From assembly GCA_035610835.1 (NCBI GenBank), contig CM069442.1, forward strand, positions 64,749,800 through 64,813,799: DNA of 64,000 nucleotides, read 5' to 3'. Shown in pieces: positions 36,101 to 41,603 of the stretch (position 1 is its first letter; every line of letters begins with the position of its first letter). This DNA is from Ophiura sarsii (lineage: Eukaryota; Echinodermata; Ophiuroidea; Amphilepidida; Ophiuridae). A program made the position numbers and the translations under genes. The notes beneath the pieces were generated by a model that saw nothing but the letters and a program-made list of their open reading frames with translations, searched no databases and was not told the DNA's origin.

Positions 36101-38035
36101 TGCTAATACTTGAGTGCCTGTGTATGCTATTTTCATCAGCAGTATTGATTTGGCTAAGTAATGAAAGCCTCTTTCATTTAGCTGATATCCATCCTATGGG
36201 GAAATTTCGAATGAAGGTTTGCTTCGATCATAAGAACCACAGGAGCACTTTCACTCAATTTATGATGACTGAATTTACGACATTACCCTAAGTGAAAATG
36301 TTGGGCCACCCTATAAACTGGTATGTCAGTCATATGGTCTGGAAACCTGATTTAGGATATCAGTAGGTTGACATACTAAATGCGAAATCTGATCTGAGAG
36401 TCCTGTAAAGTTGTATATTATTGTTTAGCATATTTAATCTGGATAAATAATAATAAAGAGGGTAATTGTTGACTCAAACAGACAGGACCTTGTGGGATGA
36501 GATTAGGTGTGAGTGTATTGATCAGTTCCATTTAGGGTACTGTGAAACATTTCTTGACTTAAGCATGGAAAGATTTCCAAATGGGCGCAGTGCGGTGTGG
36601 GGATTCTCAGATATGAGAATAAAATTGTGAAACTATGCTTGTATGTTGTGACTTGTCTGATATTATTCTCTGTTGTGTTTGGTTTCTTGATTGCAGTGAT
36701 GTTGATGGTATGCTACGAAGTGCCAACGACACTGATTATGGTCTAGCCTCCGGAGTATTCACAAATGACATCAGCAAAGCCATGTATGTTAGTGATAAGC
36801 TTGACGCCGGCACTGTATTCATCAACACATACAACAAGACGGATGTGGCAGCTCCATTTGGTGGCTTCAAGCAGTCCGGATTCGGAAAAGATCTTGGTGA
36901 GTTGTTTTTTCCCAATTTTGGGTTTAAAATGCTCAATATTTCACTGAAATTGTAAATTCCTTGGGTCAGACAAGTAAGGCCAAACAAAAAACAAGTTTGT
37001 TTCCAGTAGTGCATGCACATTTCACTGAGATGCGTGATTCTTGCGCATTTAATATTTTTATAGAAAAAACAGTGGGGTGGGGGGGGGGGGGCGATATTGT
37101 TAGGGCGCCATCTTTTGTCCAACATGTTCCAAGATGGCGATTGGCCACATGGCAAACACAAAAGTGAATATCTGCTGCTAATATTACATTTTAGCGAGCT
37201 TGATTTGACTAAATTTTTAAAACCATTTCAAATGAATCTACACTATGAATTTGAGCAATTTTTTTTTTTTTAAAAACAACTCATTTCGCATTTGACTTTC
37301 CAGGCTTGCTACTGTAAACAAACTTGTTTTTTTGTTGGCCTAATAGGGTATAGGGTAACTTATTAGGGAGGGCAAATACACAGGGTACCCATATGTGGTG
37401 CCACAGAGACTTGGTTAGAATTTTATCACAGCGATCGTTACATCTTTCATTTGCTTCCTATCTTCATTTAAACCAATATTAAAACTTATTCAATGAAAGG
37501 TTACTAATTAGATAATATAATGTAGTTTTTAGCTGTTTTGCTATATACGATGGTCTTAGTATGCATATGCTGTACCATATTTGGAGTAGTGTACGACAAC
37601 ACAAATATTTTAATTTTTATCATAAAATAACGCAGTTTGTTAAATTTATTTTAATCAAACAACAACAAATTTCCCCCTTTATAAAATCGGCGAATCCTGC
37701 GAGCTGTTTATCAACTTTCTGCTTCGAATTAATCACGTTTTTAAGCACACATGCACATGGCAATATATGCACAACGCATGAGCCGGCGACTTTGTGTAGG
37801 GCACGCTAACGCGATGATCATACACACTGAAGGTATTATTATTTGAATGAATTAAGCCCCGCCCAAACTATACATCATTGTCCCAAAAACCAATCAAATT
37901 GCCTGTTAACATCCAAAACCACACCAACTATATAAGAATGTTAAATATTATTTTCGTTTGATTTGTTTGTTATTCCCAGGTCAAGAAGCTCTACACGAGT
38001 ACATGAAGACGAAAACAGTCACTATAGAATATTAA
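59..38035 (+). CDS. ALDH1L2: 10-formyltetrahydrofolate dehydrogenase, 22 coding exons, complete, with mitochondrial leader
   Basis: The enzyme oxidises 10-formyl-THF to THF and CO2 with NADP+, in folate one-carbon metabolism. Exons: 59-103, 7321-7462, 8389-8623, 11524-11689, 12704-12808, 13549-13638, 16288-16422, 17926-18054, 19078-19166, 20043-20187, 21221-21403, 27481-27545, 28218-28368, 29973-30043, 31244-31437, 32243-32336, 32999-33098, 33969-34067, 34605-34770, 35045-35150, 36697-36896, 37980-38035. All introns are GT-AG and all phases join. The product is 921 residues; vertebrate ALDH1L2 is about 923 and ALDH1L1 902. Module order: leader 1-15, formyl-hydrolase from about 21 to 223 (His126, Asp162), formyltransferase C-terminal domain, carrier domain about 338-415 (phosphopantetheine Ser374), ALDH domain about 436-921 (Asn593, Glu692, Cys726). 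Residue offsets from human ALDH1L1 are a constant 20 at each catalytic site. TAA at 14-16 is in frame upstream of the start. Single-copy status outside the window is unknown. Confidence 0.96.
1201..1238. repeat. short hairpin in intron 1
   Basis: AAGGTGAATTTCTTT and AAAGAAATTCGCCTT are near-perfect inverted arms around a 4-nt loop. Probably the tip of an old inverted element; no function is inferred. Confidence 0.6.
1586..2096. mobile_element. TA-flanked TIR element, 511 bp, non-autonomous
   Basis: Left end AGGCTGTGGTCG and right end CGACCACAGCCT are exact inverted repeats, flanked by TA on each side (1584-1585, 2097-2098). No transposase frame. A SINE-like tail at 1866-1935 sits inside it. 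The TA target suggests Tc1/mariner-type movement, which is inference. Confidence 0.75.
1866..1935 (+). mobile_element. SINE-like 3' tail with ATT repeats
   Basis: GGCGCATTATAAATGCC followed by (ATT)n. The same layout, GGCGC-TATAAAT-(ATT)n, ends the insertion at 48190-48354. This fits a retroposon 3' end with a short repeat tail; the head is not recognisable. Confidence 0.5.
2708..2985. mobile_element. left end of CAGGGTGAGTC foldback family, cut by the gap
   Basis: TA then CAGGGTGAGTCAAAAAAAAG, the same terminus as the foldback at 44737-45403 and the right end at 25436. The other end is not visible, probably lost in the following N run. Confidence 0.55.
2986..3085. other. assembly gap, 100 N
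   Basis: Exactly 100 unknown bases in intron 1, a conventional scaffolding gap, so the true length is not known. It does not touch a coding exon. Confidence 0.99.
4037..4551. repeat. 264-bp tandem duplication
   Basis: Copy 1 at 4037-4300 and copy 2 at 4301-4551 share TACAATGCACAAATTA, GTGGCACAGAATAATTGC and CTTAATTCCATTGGGGTCCC in order. Small indels separate them. Non-coding. Confidence 0.9.
5836..5909. repeat. ~36-bp tandem duplication
   Basis: CTCTGAGATCTTCGCAATCT occurs twice in direct succession, just after a TATATAA string. No product is apparent. Confidence 0.75.
6587..7094. repeat. three copies of a ~100-bp repeat
   Basis: Copies at about 6587-6687, 6692-6781 and 6990-7094 share AACCTACATTTTAG, AGGTCTATTGGCTGA and AACTCAATCAT. 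The third is separated from the second by about 200 bp of unrelated sequence. Confidence 0.8.
7321..7462 (+). CDS. ALDH1L2: ALDH1L exon 2: start of formyl-hydrolase domain, internal AUG
   Basis: Acceptor TTTTTCCAG ends at 7320; the donor GTAAGT begins at 7463 after phase 1. It encodes residues 16-62. ATG at 7336 is residue 21 and begins [15 protein letters not shown], which aligns with the first residues of cytosolic ALDH1L1. That ATG has A at -3, a good initiation context. [13 protein letters not shown] is the first Rossmann-type beta-alpha unit of the formyltransferase fold. Confidence 0.95.
7742..7930. mobile_element. full-length hairpin MITE, 189 bp, intron 2
   Basis: The left arm from GAGAATAAAGGTATTG pairs along almost its whole length with the right arm ending CAATACCTTTATTCTC. 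The loop is about 15 bp, inside GTAGAACAAC...GTTGTTCTAC. No coding capacity. The target duplication is not clear. Confidence 0.85.
8389..8623 (+). CDS. ALDH1L2: ALDH1L exon 3: folate-binding core of formyl-hydrolase domain
   Basis: Residues 63-140, plus two bases of Trp141. Contains PFCSQFIPM and the formyltransferase-family signature [12 protein letters not shown]. His126 in it corresponds to catalytic His106 of ALDH1L1. The acceptor is TCTTCCAG and the donor GTTAGT at 8624, phase 2. Confidence 0.96.
8822..10177. mobile_element. CTGTAAAAG...TTTTCGCG element, split by a nested insertion
   Basis: Left end CTGTAAAAGTAGAAATTTTC and right end beginning in CGTGAAAATATTGAC and closing CTTTTACAG are inverted, with TA on both sides. 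A 1.16-kb element (8982-10141) is inserted inside. Related ends occur at about 20196 and 38379. A ~45-bp direct repeat (8754-8798, 10179-10222) flanks it outside. Confidence 0.7.
8982..10141. mobile_element. Harbinger-like non-autonomous element, 1,160 bp, TTA target duplication
   Basis: The terminal inverted repeats are about 34 bp: GGCCCCGCCAACTTGATC at the left and its complement GATYAAGTTGGCGGGGCC-type end at the right, with one mismatch seen. TTA lies on both sides (8979-8981, 10142-10144). A 3-bp TTA duplication is typical of PIF/Harbinger. No transposase frame was found. Confidence 0.75.
10305..10565. repeat. cluster of AGGTCA half-sites in intron 3
   Basis: Many AGGTCA/AGGTTA words, some spaced as direct repeats with one base between (AGGTCAAAGGTTA, AGGTTAAAGGTCA, TGACCTTTGACCT). 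The latter is the form bound by RXR heterodimers and HNF4. Similar text recurs at 5200-5720 and 53500-53570, so a dispersed repeat is the simpler reading. Confidence 0.6.
10907..10980 (-). mobile_element. tRNA-derived SINE head
   Basis: On the minus strand, box A GTGGCTTAGTGGTTGGGAC and box B GGATCGAATCC are spaced as in a tRNA, with a T-stem CCGG/CCGG. The acceptor stem does not close cleanly, and unrelated sequence follows, as in a tRNA-derived SINE. It lies in intron 3, antisense to ALDH1L. Confidence 0.65.
11107..11125. repeat. G19 homopolymer
   Basis: Uninterrupted G run in intron 3. Other long G/C runs lie at 26048-26071, 50882-50923, 51510-51547, 59391-59427 and 63807-63831. Confidence 0.95.
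11524..11689 (+). CDS. ALDH1L2: ALDH1L exon 4: catalytic aspartate of formyl-hydrolase
   Basis: Residues 141-196. [20 protein letters not shown] contains Asp162, the equivalent of catalytic Asp142, followed by the [20 protein letters not shown] helix region. Acceptor TTTTCAG ends at 11523, donor GTGAGT at 11690, phase 0. Confidence 0.96.
11690..12703 (+). other. ALDH1L intron 4, nothing recognised
   Basis: AT-rich sequence without a clear repeat, exon or RNA signal. Confidence 0.6.
12704..12808 (+). CDS. ALDH1L2: ALDH1L exon 5: end of the formyltransferase N-terminal domain
   Basis: Residues 197-231. Contains [20 protein letters not shown], the conserved end of the folate-binding domain and the start of the linker to its C-terminal subdomain. 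Acceptor CACACAG, donor GTATGA, phase 0 at both ends. Confidence 0.95.
13549..13638 (+). CDS. ALDH1L2: ALDH1L exon 6: formyltransferase C-terminal subdomain
   Basis: Residues 232-261. [18 protein letters not shown] matches the conserved IRGxDKVPGAWT block of this subdomain. Acceptor AAAAACAG, donor GTCAGT, 90 nt, phase 0 at both ends. Confidence 0.95.
13777..14212. mobile_element. hAT-like non-autonomous element, 436 bp, intron 6
   Basis: Ends CAAGCGTGTGCAACCT and AGGTTGCACATGCTTG are inverted with one mismatch. An exact 8-bp duplication GGTTAGTG flanks them (13769-13776, 14213-14220). TGCGGCCCG recurs several times inside. The 8-bp duplication and internal GCGGCCC text fit hAT elements. Confidence 0.85.
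14266..14513. repeat. 124-bp tandem duplication, intron 6
   Basis: Copies at 14266-14389 and 14390-14513 differ at only a few bases (for example CCTTGGATT versus CCTTCGATT). Non-coding. Confidence 0.9.
14918..15837. mobile_element. hAT-like element copy 1, 920 bp, intron 6
   Basis: Ends TAGTGTTGTTATCGAT and ATCGATAACAGCACTA are inverted with one mismatch. An exact 8-bp duplication ATAGCACA flanks them (14910-14917, 15838-15845). Inside, several ATCGAT and CGACATGTCG palindromes occur. No transposase is encoded. Confidence 0.88.
16288..16422 (+). CDS. ALDH1L2: ALDH1L exon 7: formyltransferase C-terminal subdomain
   Basis: Residues 262-306. Contains QVTMFGS, then [19 protein letters not shown], matching the KPGLVxKxGLxLFGNDxK block of the family. 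135 nt, phase 0 at both ends. The exon lies between two copies of one hAT-like element, in introns 6 and 7. Confidence 0.95.
17035..17862. mobile_element. hAT-like element copy 2, 828 bp, intron 7
   Basis: Same family and orientation as 14918-15837: shared TGCTTTTTAAGTTTTCCGCA, CACACGCATGCGTA and GGTGGGGTACATCATTGA. It starts TAGTGCTGTC and ends AACAGCACTA. Target duplication GTAATCAT/GTAATCAC (17027-17034, 17863-17870), 7 of 8 identical. It is more diverged at its ends than copy 1. Confidence 0.85.
17926..18054 (+). CDS. ALDH1L2: ALDH1L exon 8: linker into carrier-protein domain
   Basis: Residues 307-349. Reads [19 protein letters not shown], then the acidic [15 protein letters not shown] helix that leads into the carrier domain. 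Acceptor CTACACCAG, donor GTAAAT at 18055. A longer open frame across this exon is the wrong frame. The last ~25 nt and the donor are repeated in degraded form through the next 400 bp of the intron. Confidence 0.93.
18030..18440 (+). repeat. decayed tandem copies of exon 8 3' end plus splice donor
   Basis: The exon 8 ending (AAAAATGGCAGAAAGTATCAAG then GTAAAT, from about 18031) is echoed near 18091, 18156, 18224, 18284, 18350 and 18412 at a spacing of 58-68 bp. GTTGAACATTTT lies in each intervening stretch. Several copies keep a GTAAAT-like donor. Divergence is substantial, so the array is old. Confidence 0.75.
19078..19166 (+). CDS. ALDH1L2: ALDH1L exon 9: phosphopantetheine attachment site
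   Basis: Residues 350-378 plus two bases of Arg379. [12 protein letters not shown] carries Ser374, the equivalent of Ser354 that takes the 4'-phosphopantetheine swinging arm in ALDH1L1. Met370 replaces the usual Ser just before the GA. Acceptor TTTCATAG, donor GTAAAT, phase 2. Confidence 0.95.
20043..20187 (+). CDS. ALDH1L2: ALDH1L exon 10: end of carrier-protein domain
   Basis: Residues 379-427. [20 protein letters not shown] and [15 protein letters not shown] match the carrier-domain helices; a charged linker GRGEGQEEF follows. Donor GTAAGT at 20188, phase 0. Two decayed copies of its 3' part lie downstream in intron 10. Confidence 0.95.
20464..20832 (+). pseudogene. two decayed copies of exon 10 in intron 10
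   Basis: 20464-20535 and 20721-20832 resemble exon 10. The second reads ACTTGG..GGAAGTCGGG..GATGATGTTGCT..TTGGATGCATTCTCACAG..TATGATGCA then GTAAGT, following exon 10 in order with deletions. Its frame is broken early, and no good acceptor precedes it. The donor context GATGCAGTAAGT is intact. Confidence 0.7.
21221..21403 (+). CDS. ALDH1L2: ALDH1L exon 11: entry to aldehyde dehydrogenase domain
   Basis: Residues 428-488. [17 protein letters not shown] is the first strand pair of the ALDH fold, followed by [12 protein letters not shown] and the [10 protein letters not shown] helix. Acceptor TCTCCATTAG, donor GTAAGT, phase 0 at both ends. Confidence 0.96.
22421..22560. repeat. 140-bp foldback
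   Basis: Arms ACAAATATTGAATGCCT and AGGCATTCAATATTTGT are exact inverted repeats, and an inner pair AAATTTGGATTTT/AAAATCCAAATT continues the hairpin. Confidence 0.8.
22744..23199. repeat. inverted repeat with (TTAA)n inside
   Basis: ATGTGATGCGATCTGTGAAA at the left and its complement at 23175-23199 pair over at least 24 bp. The interior holds a TTAATTAA microsatellite at 23033-23064. Probably a small non-autonomous element; target duplication not identified. Confidence 0.7.
23461..24312. repeat. 426-bp tandem duplication, copies apparently identical
   Basis: Copy 1 starts at 23461 and copy 2 at 23887; even the T13 tract has the same length. Each holds two strong hairpins: CAAGGGG...CCCCTTG and GGGGCCC...GGGCCCC. 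Short open frames of 61 and 73 codons share their last 51 codons only because the DNA is duplicated. Recent duplication or assembly redundancy. Confidence 0.92.
24572..24916. mobile_element. TTAA-flanked MITE, copy A (345 bp), intron 11
   Basis: Ends AGGTAGATG and CATCTACCT, with exact TTAA on both sides (24568-24571, 24917-24920). Same family as 33195-33552 and 50340-50685, in opposite orientation. A TTAA duplication is the mark of piggyBac-type integration; no transposase is present. Confidence 0.85.
24925..25436. mobile_element. degraded relative of the GACTCACYCTG foldback family
   Basis: Ends AACTTCTTTTTGACTCACTCTG followed by TA. Internally it repeats a ~230-bp module (TTCCGTGGACAGCTGCCAAAATG, AAATAGGCATAACTCCT) that is also found in the foldback at 44737-45403. 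The left end is not recognisable. Confidence 0.6.
25578..25654 (-). mobile_element. second tRNA-like SINE head
   Basis: On the minus strand, a box-A-like GTGGCTGGGTGGTGGTG and a box-B-like GGTTTAATTCTC have tRNA spacing. Base B is degenerate against GGTTCAAATCC, so a functional tRNA is unlikely. Confidence 0.5.
25696..27108. mobile_element. 1.4-kb TIR element, non-autonomous, intron 11
   Basis: Left end CCCGGGGCAAGCCTCCAATT and right end AATTGGAGGCTTGACCCGGGG are inverted over about 25 bp with one indel. The interior carries a C24 run and no transposase frame. No clear target duplication, so the superfamily is open. Confidence 0.7.
27481..27545 (+). CDS. ALDH1L2: ALDH1L exon 12: ALDH N-terminal helices
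   Basis: Residues 489-509 plus two bases of Lys510. [20 protein letters not shown] matches the AFxxGxWGxxxARxRGxLM block. Only 65 nt. Acceptor TTCCAACAG, donor GTAAGT, phase 2. Confidence 0.95.
28218..28368 (+). CDS. ALDH1L2: ALDH1L exon 13: ALDH domain, next to amplified splice donor
   Basis: Residues 510-560. [20 protein letters not shown], then [21 protein letters not shown], all conserved in the family. The last 8 nt of the exon and the donor GTAAGA are the first copy of a 61-bp tandem repeat that continues for about 490 bp. Only the first donor keeps the frame. Confidence 0.95.
28361..28849 (+). repeat. 61-bp tandem repeat carrying the exon 13 splice donor, 8 copies
   Basis: Units start at 28361, 28422, 28483, 28544, 28606, 28667, 28728 and 28789; the fourth is 62 bp. 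Each begins AGATACAG|GTAAGA, so the end of exon 13 and its 5' splice site are present eight times with intact consensus. Copies are nearly identical (ATCCCAACCAT versus ATCACAACCAT), so the array is young. Use of any donor after the first shifts the frame or meets the TGA at 28438-28440. Confidence 0.95.
29095..29340. mobile_element. TA-flanked MITE, 246 bp, intron 13
   Basis: Left TAGTCGTCGTCAGAATACTT and right AAGTATTCTGACGACGACTA are exact inverted ends, with TA on both sides. The interior is GC-rich with CGACGC words. A short open frame across it is incidental. Confidence 0.85.
29973..30043 (+). CDS. ALDH1L2: ALDH1L exon 14: ALDH domain
   Basis: Residues 561-583 plus two bases of Gly584. 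[20 protein letters not shown] matches the family block [16 protein letters not shown] with two changes. Acceptor CACGACAG after a T-rich tract, donor GTAAGT, 71 nt, phase 2. Confidence 0.96.
31244..31437 (+). CDS. ALDH1L2: ALDH1L exon 15: coenzyme-binding core with catalytic Asn
   Basis: Residues 584-648 plus one base of 649. [14 protein letters not shown] holds Asn593, the oxyanion-hole Asn of ALDHs. [19 protein letters not shown] holds Lys616, a coenzyme ribose/phosphate contact. Acceptor AACCACAG, donor GTTAGT, phase 1. A longer open frame runs upstream into intron 14 but is interrupted by the acceptor. Confidence 0.96.
32243..32336 (+). CDS. ALDH1L2: ALDH1L exon 16: GxTGSTxxG coenzyme loop
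   Basis: Residues 649-679 plus two bases of Ser680. [18 protein letters not shown], then [12 protein letters not shown], the ALDH GFTGSTxxG Rossmann motif. Acceptor TATACAG, donor GTACGT, phase 2. Confidence 0.96.
32999..33098 (+). CDS. ALDH1L2: ALDH1L exon 17: catalytic glutamate
   Basis: Residues 680-713. [17 protein letters not shown] contains Glu692, the general-base Glu of the LELGGKSP signature (Glu673 in ALDH1L1). Acceptor ATTTCAG, donor GTTAGT, phase 0. Confidence 0.97.
33195..33552. mobile_element. TTAA-flanked MITE, copy B, intron 17
   Basis: Starts AGGTAGATGTTCTGATT and ends CATATACCT before TTAA. The left flank is CTTA, so one side of the duplication has decayed. The interior matches copies A and C (GGTCATCCTTAAAA, CCAAAGTTTGAGTTGCATA). 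Confidence 0.8.
33969..34067 (+). CDS. ALDH1L2: ALDH1L exon 18: catalytic cysteine
   Basis: Residues 714-746. [19 protein letters not shown] contains Cys726, the nucleophile (Cys707 in ALDH1L1). 99 nt, phase 0 at both ends. Acceptor TTAACACAG, donor GTAAGA. Confidence 0.97.
34108..34180. repeat. ~70-bp dispersed repeat, intron 18
   Basis: ATGCTATTTTCATCAGCAGT through AGCTGATATC is nearly identical to 36125-36190 in intron 20. Its nature is unknown. Confidence 0.8.
34605..34770 (+). CDS. ALDH1L2: ALDH1L exon 19: ALDH catalytic domain
   Basis: Residues 747-801 plus one base of Gly802. [19 protein letters not shown] is the conserved GDPLDRxTxHGPQNH block, followed by [19 protein letters not shown]. 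Acceptor CCACACAG. The donor GTATTA is weaker than the others; phase 1. Confidence 0.95.
35045..35150 (+). CDS. ALDH1L2: ALDH1L exon 20: ExFGP motif
   Basis: Residues 802-836 plus two bases of 837. [20 protein letters not shown], then [11 protein letters not shown]. Glu823 of ESFGP is the conserved coenzyme-ribose ligand of ALDHs. Acceptor TTCCCAAAG, donor GTACGT, phase 2. Confidence 0.96.
35512..36057. mobile_element. TA-flanked foldback carrying telomere-like repeats, intron 20
   Basis: Ends CAGGGTGTATCAGAAAGAAC and GTTCTTTCTGATACACCCTG are exact inverted repeats, flanked by TA (35510-35511, 36058-36059). The arms continue inward (GTGTGGCAAGACTTAAT versus ATTAAGTCTTGCCACAC). The loop, 35625-35825, is degenerate TTAGGG repeats followed by CCCTAA repeats. 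Confidence 0.88.
36125..36190. repeat. second copy of the ~70-bp dispersed repeat, intron 20
   Basis: Matches 34108-34180 almost base for base (one A/G change in AAGTAATRAAAGCC). Confidence 0.8.
36697..36896 (+). CDS. ALDH1L2: ALDH1L exon 21: ALDH C-terminal region
   Basis: Residues 837-903 plus one base of Gly904. Contains [40 protein letters not shown] and [11 protein letters not shown], nearly identical to vertebrate ALDH1L proteins. Acceptor TTGATTGCAG, donor GTGAGT. Confidence 0.97.
37980..38035 (+). CDS. ALDH1L2: ALDH1L exon 22: C-terminus and stop
   Basis: Residues 904-921, [18 protein letters not shown], then TAA at 38033-38035. The EALxEYLxxKTVTxEY ending is that of vertebrate ALDH1L1/2. 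Acceptor TTATTCCCAG ends at 37979. The end of this exon is duplicated about 197 bp downstream. Confidence 0.97.
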
Positions 38036-38385
38036 AAGTGATGATTGCGTTGTGAATTGCGATGCTACAACAACTTGGACCGAGAATGTAATGGATTATA
38101 GATATGTGCTATAAAACAACTGTTTGCAGCTAGAATTCTTATGCCACTTGTATTAGGCTTCACCTCGATCAGCTACTTCATTGTCGTGTACACAAGTACA
38201 TGAAGATGAAAACAGTCACTATAGAATATTGAAAATGATGATTGCATTGCGATGCTACAACAACTTGGACCGGGAATGTAATGGATTATAGATATGTGCT
38301 ATAAAACAACTGTTTGCAGCTAGAATTCTTATGCCACTTGTATTAGGCTTCACCTCGATCAGCTATTCATTGTCGTGTAAAGATG
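37992..38385 (+). repeat. ~197-bp tandem duplication of the last exon end and 3' UTR
   Basis: Copy 1 (37992-38188) covers the last 14 codons, the stop and the UTR. Copy 2 (about 38189-38385) repeats the same text with few differences. It again encodes YMKMKTVTIEY, followed by TGA instead of TAA. Copy 2 lies wholly after the real stop, so it is untranslated unless an acceptor joins to it. Confidence 0.9.
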
Positions 38386-40100
38386 TAAAAGCAGAACAAC
38401 ATTTTTGTGGTGTTTTTATTTTTGCGTGTTACAGTATCGATGTGAATCTGCGAATATAAAGACGACTCAAAATTGATTTTACCTGTGTTCCAAATTCAGC
38501 GACCTGCACAAATTTCTCTAAGGTCACAAGCCGCAAAAAAAATGATTTTGCAAAATTTTACTGTAAGAGAAGAAGATTTTGTATCGTCAAGCAGAAAATG
38601 TTTGTGGGCGTTTTAATTTCACAATTTTATGAAGCACACAGAGGCATCATGTATCTTAACTTAGCAATTGTGAAATTTTTATGAGCATTGTTGGTAAATC
38701 ATAAAATTTGCATGTCACAAATATTTCATGTTTTACAGTATATGTCACACTGTTGATGATCGTAATGTCTTTCGAAGCGGCGCCAATCATGGTCAATTTT
38801 GCCAATTATGAACCTGGAATTGGAGATGAATATGATAAAATCACAGGGGTTGTAAAACCTGTCTTGGGTTTTATCCTTTTGGATGGGCCTAGCATAAAGG
38901 CTTCTGGTAAAGGATATGAGCACTACTTTTCCAACTCATGAATATATCGCACATCAAGGAAACACCCAAACGTCATACATTTTGGCGAGTTTTATCCGGA
39001 GACCTAAGCAAGAATTGAGGTATTTCCTCAAAATTGCCCTTTTCAATTAGTTAGTTGGACAAAATGAGTGATACAGTCCACAGAAGTCAATCAGTGATAA
39101 TAAAAAAAAAGCCTGAAAACAGAGACAAATAAAAATGGTGACAGGCAACAAAAAGGGATTATGGTATTTAGCGTCACGCTAAAAGCTAAACCAATTCTGA
39201 CATTTGAAGCATGCTAAAATTTATGGATTACACTTCAAAAATCATTGTATCAACTGAAGCCAAAATATGGATATCACCATATTCCAAAAGAAGGCAGCTA
39301 TCGGCAGAGGCCAAAAAAGTCTGGCGGTAGCTTCTGTTCAGGTCGACAGTAATTGCCAAACAGCACAACAAAAGGGTGGATTTCAATCATAATTGTGCAT
39401 GCATATCATTTTAAAAAGTTCCATTGTTTACAAAAACAAATTATATGTAGGATGTCTTGCTTCATACTAAAGGTGAAAGCAACACGGGTCTGTCATGATT
39501 GTTTTTAATTATTAAGATTTATATTTTTAAGGTAACTTGACCATTTTTTTATCAAAATGTGTAGTTTTAGCTTTTCTTTAGTAATCTTGCATGCTTTCTT
39601 TTTCATCTCTTTTTACTTAGCAGTTTAATCATAGTTTAGTTTTATGATTGTATATGTATTTGAGTCTATCAGAAGCAATATCAAAAATGTTTGCTCTCTG
39701 GGAATAAGCAATTTTAATCAAAAACAGTCAAATGTTATTTATATAAATGTGCCATCCATAAATAATACATCTTTATGAAGTCTTTAAGTAGATAATCTAT
39801 TTAACAAAATATATAAATTCAGAGGTATGTTCTATGATGCTGAATGTTCTATAACAAAATATGATATGTTCATTTGTATATTTGTACAGCAGTTAGCAGT
39901 ACTTTTAAAGAAAGGTGCGTTTTGCCGTGTAAATGTACAGTATCAAATGCTATAATAACACAAACAATTACTTGACTCACCGTTGTTATCGGTTTCGCTC
40001 TTTTGTCTTTGTGCGTCACTCCATTTTGTTCTTTTTACTATTATCAATATATATTTAGAAATAAAAAAATGCCTCCAAGAAAAAGTGTGGCCAAATAATA
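38036..40100 (+). other. ALDH1L 3' flank, probable 3' UTR of unknown length
   Basis: No second gene is seen. AATAAA hexamers lie at about 39099, 39128 and 40060, but none can be chosen without transcript data. The first 350 bp contain the duplicated terminal exon. 38379-38570 resembles the TGTAAAAG...TTTTCGCG family of short inverted elements seen in introns 3 and 10. Confidence 0.4.
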
Positions 40101-40409
40101 ACAAGAGTTGTTGATCAATGGATGGAATGGCGCATTCAATCCAACAACCATATCCAAATGAATGAATGTTTGTTTGTTCATAACAAATGTTCTGTACAAA
40201 TATTAATACCGCACCGGCTCCTGCTTCTGTTATTTTTATTTGGATCTATTTATGGAGTCTCTAACCAACTTGGTCCAGTGTCCAATTACAAGTAGCAGTC
40301 ATGATTAGTCTGGTGGTGAGAAGTTCTATTTTATGAATAGGACTATGTTGTATTATAAGTAAGTTACGCTGAATACCAAAGCTGATATTATTATGCATAA
40401 TAAGGCTAA

Positions 40410-40702
40410 ATTAAAAAAAATCATTTGTCTCAAAGCTCCCGCGCGCGTTAGTTTATTGATGCGCATTAGAAAAACAAAAATCTTTAAAAAAAATGGTTTG
40501 TTTTGTTTGTTTTTTTGTTTTTCAACAAACAAACAAAATTTCACAGATTTTTCAGATTTTCATTGATCACATCATTTTAAATACAAAAAGTCACTTTTAC
40601 AAGGATTTCAATATATATATATTTTTTTTAATTTAAAAAAACCACATTCCTCATTAGGTTTTGAAAAACTGAAGAGCTTTGAGACAAAGATTTTTTAATT
40701 AA
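40410..40702. repeat. ~290-bp inverted repeat
   Basis: ATTTGTCTCAAAGCTC near 40422 and GAGCTTTGAGACAAA near 40674 are inverted. The interior is rich in TTTG/CAAA runs. Probably an old non-autonomous element. Confidence 0.6.
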
Positions 40703-41603
40703 GCCTAAGCATTGTATTCCATCCATCCAACCTAAAATGTGTCGTGTTTAGATGCAGTAGTATATTGCTAGATAGATTTATTTGACAGTGCAGCTTTTTA
40801 GATGGTAGACTAGAGATTAGCCAGTCAGGACTGTATACAGATTAGCTCAGGTGCAAAATGGGATAAATGCCATTTTGTCTTATTGATATCATTTCAGTAA
40901 AGTTTCCCAACCTGTATTTGCTAGTATCTTAAATTGGTCAAAAAGTGATTTATCGATCATGATATAAGACGTAGACATTCATAAGGAGACTTCTGTGATA
41001 TGATAAATCACTTTGATCGTAAAAAGCTTTAATTTGTTTTCCAAATGCATGTCAAGTTACATGCAAGAAATACAGATGAAAATACCAAGTTACTGAACAA
41101 GATTGTATTAGGGGTGCAGTGCAATCCCTGGTCTACCACTTAAATTAACATTATAAATTGCCGTATATATTTGTTGCAAATAGTATGCAACAAAAAGTGT
41201 CTTCCATTTCTAATTATACTAATACCGCCGATTAATCTAGGAGTCTTGTCTCGTTAACACAGAATTCCCTGATTACACAAAGTTATCTGTTTACCAAATG
41301 TAATAGTATGCTTAACCTGACACTTGTTTGTTATCGTAAGTTTCAGGCAACTTTGTGTTAATGAGGTTCCATGCACATCCCAGTATTTTAGTGCCATAAA
41401 GGTCCAAGCCATTGTACCACTTCACTAGTTGTAAAGCCATATATTTAGGACATTTACCTTTCCCTGCATTCAAGCCAGTGTTATCTCACTGATCAGTGCA
41501 GCTTTTCTGTGTTTTAGTTGTGTTGTTGAGTTTAGTGATTTGTTTTGTGTTGTGGTAGTTATACAAACACTAACTGCATTGGTCCCTTTGCATGTGAGGT
41601 TAA

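Noticed and set aside
38736..38941. Open frame of 77 codons after the ALDH1L stop as an alternative C-terminal exon
   Set aside because: No conserved ALDH sequence, and the normal C-terminus is complete at 38035.
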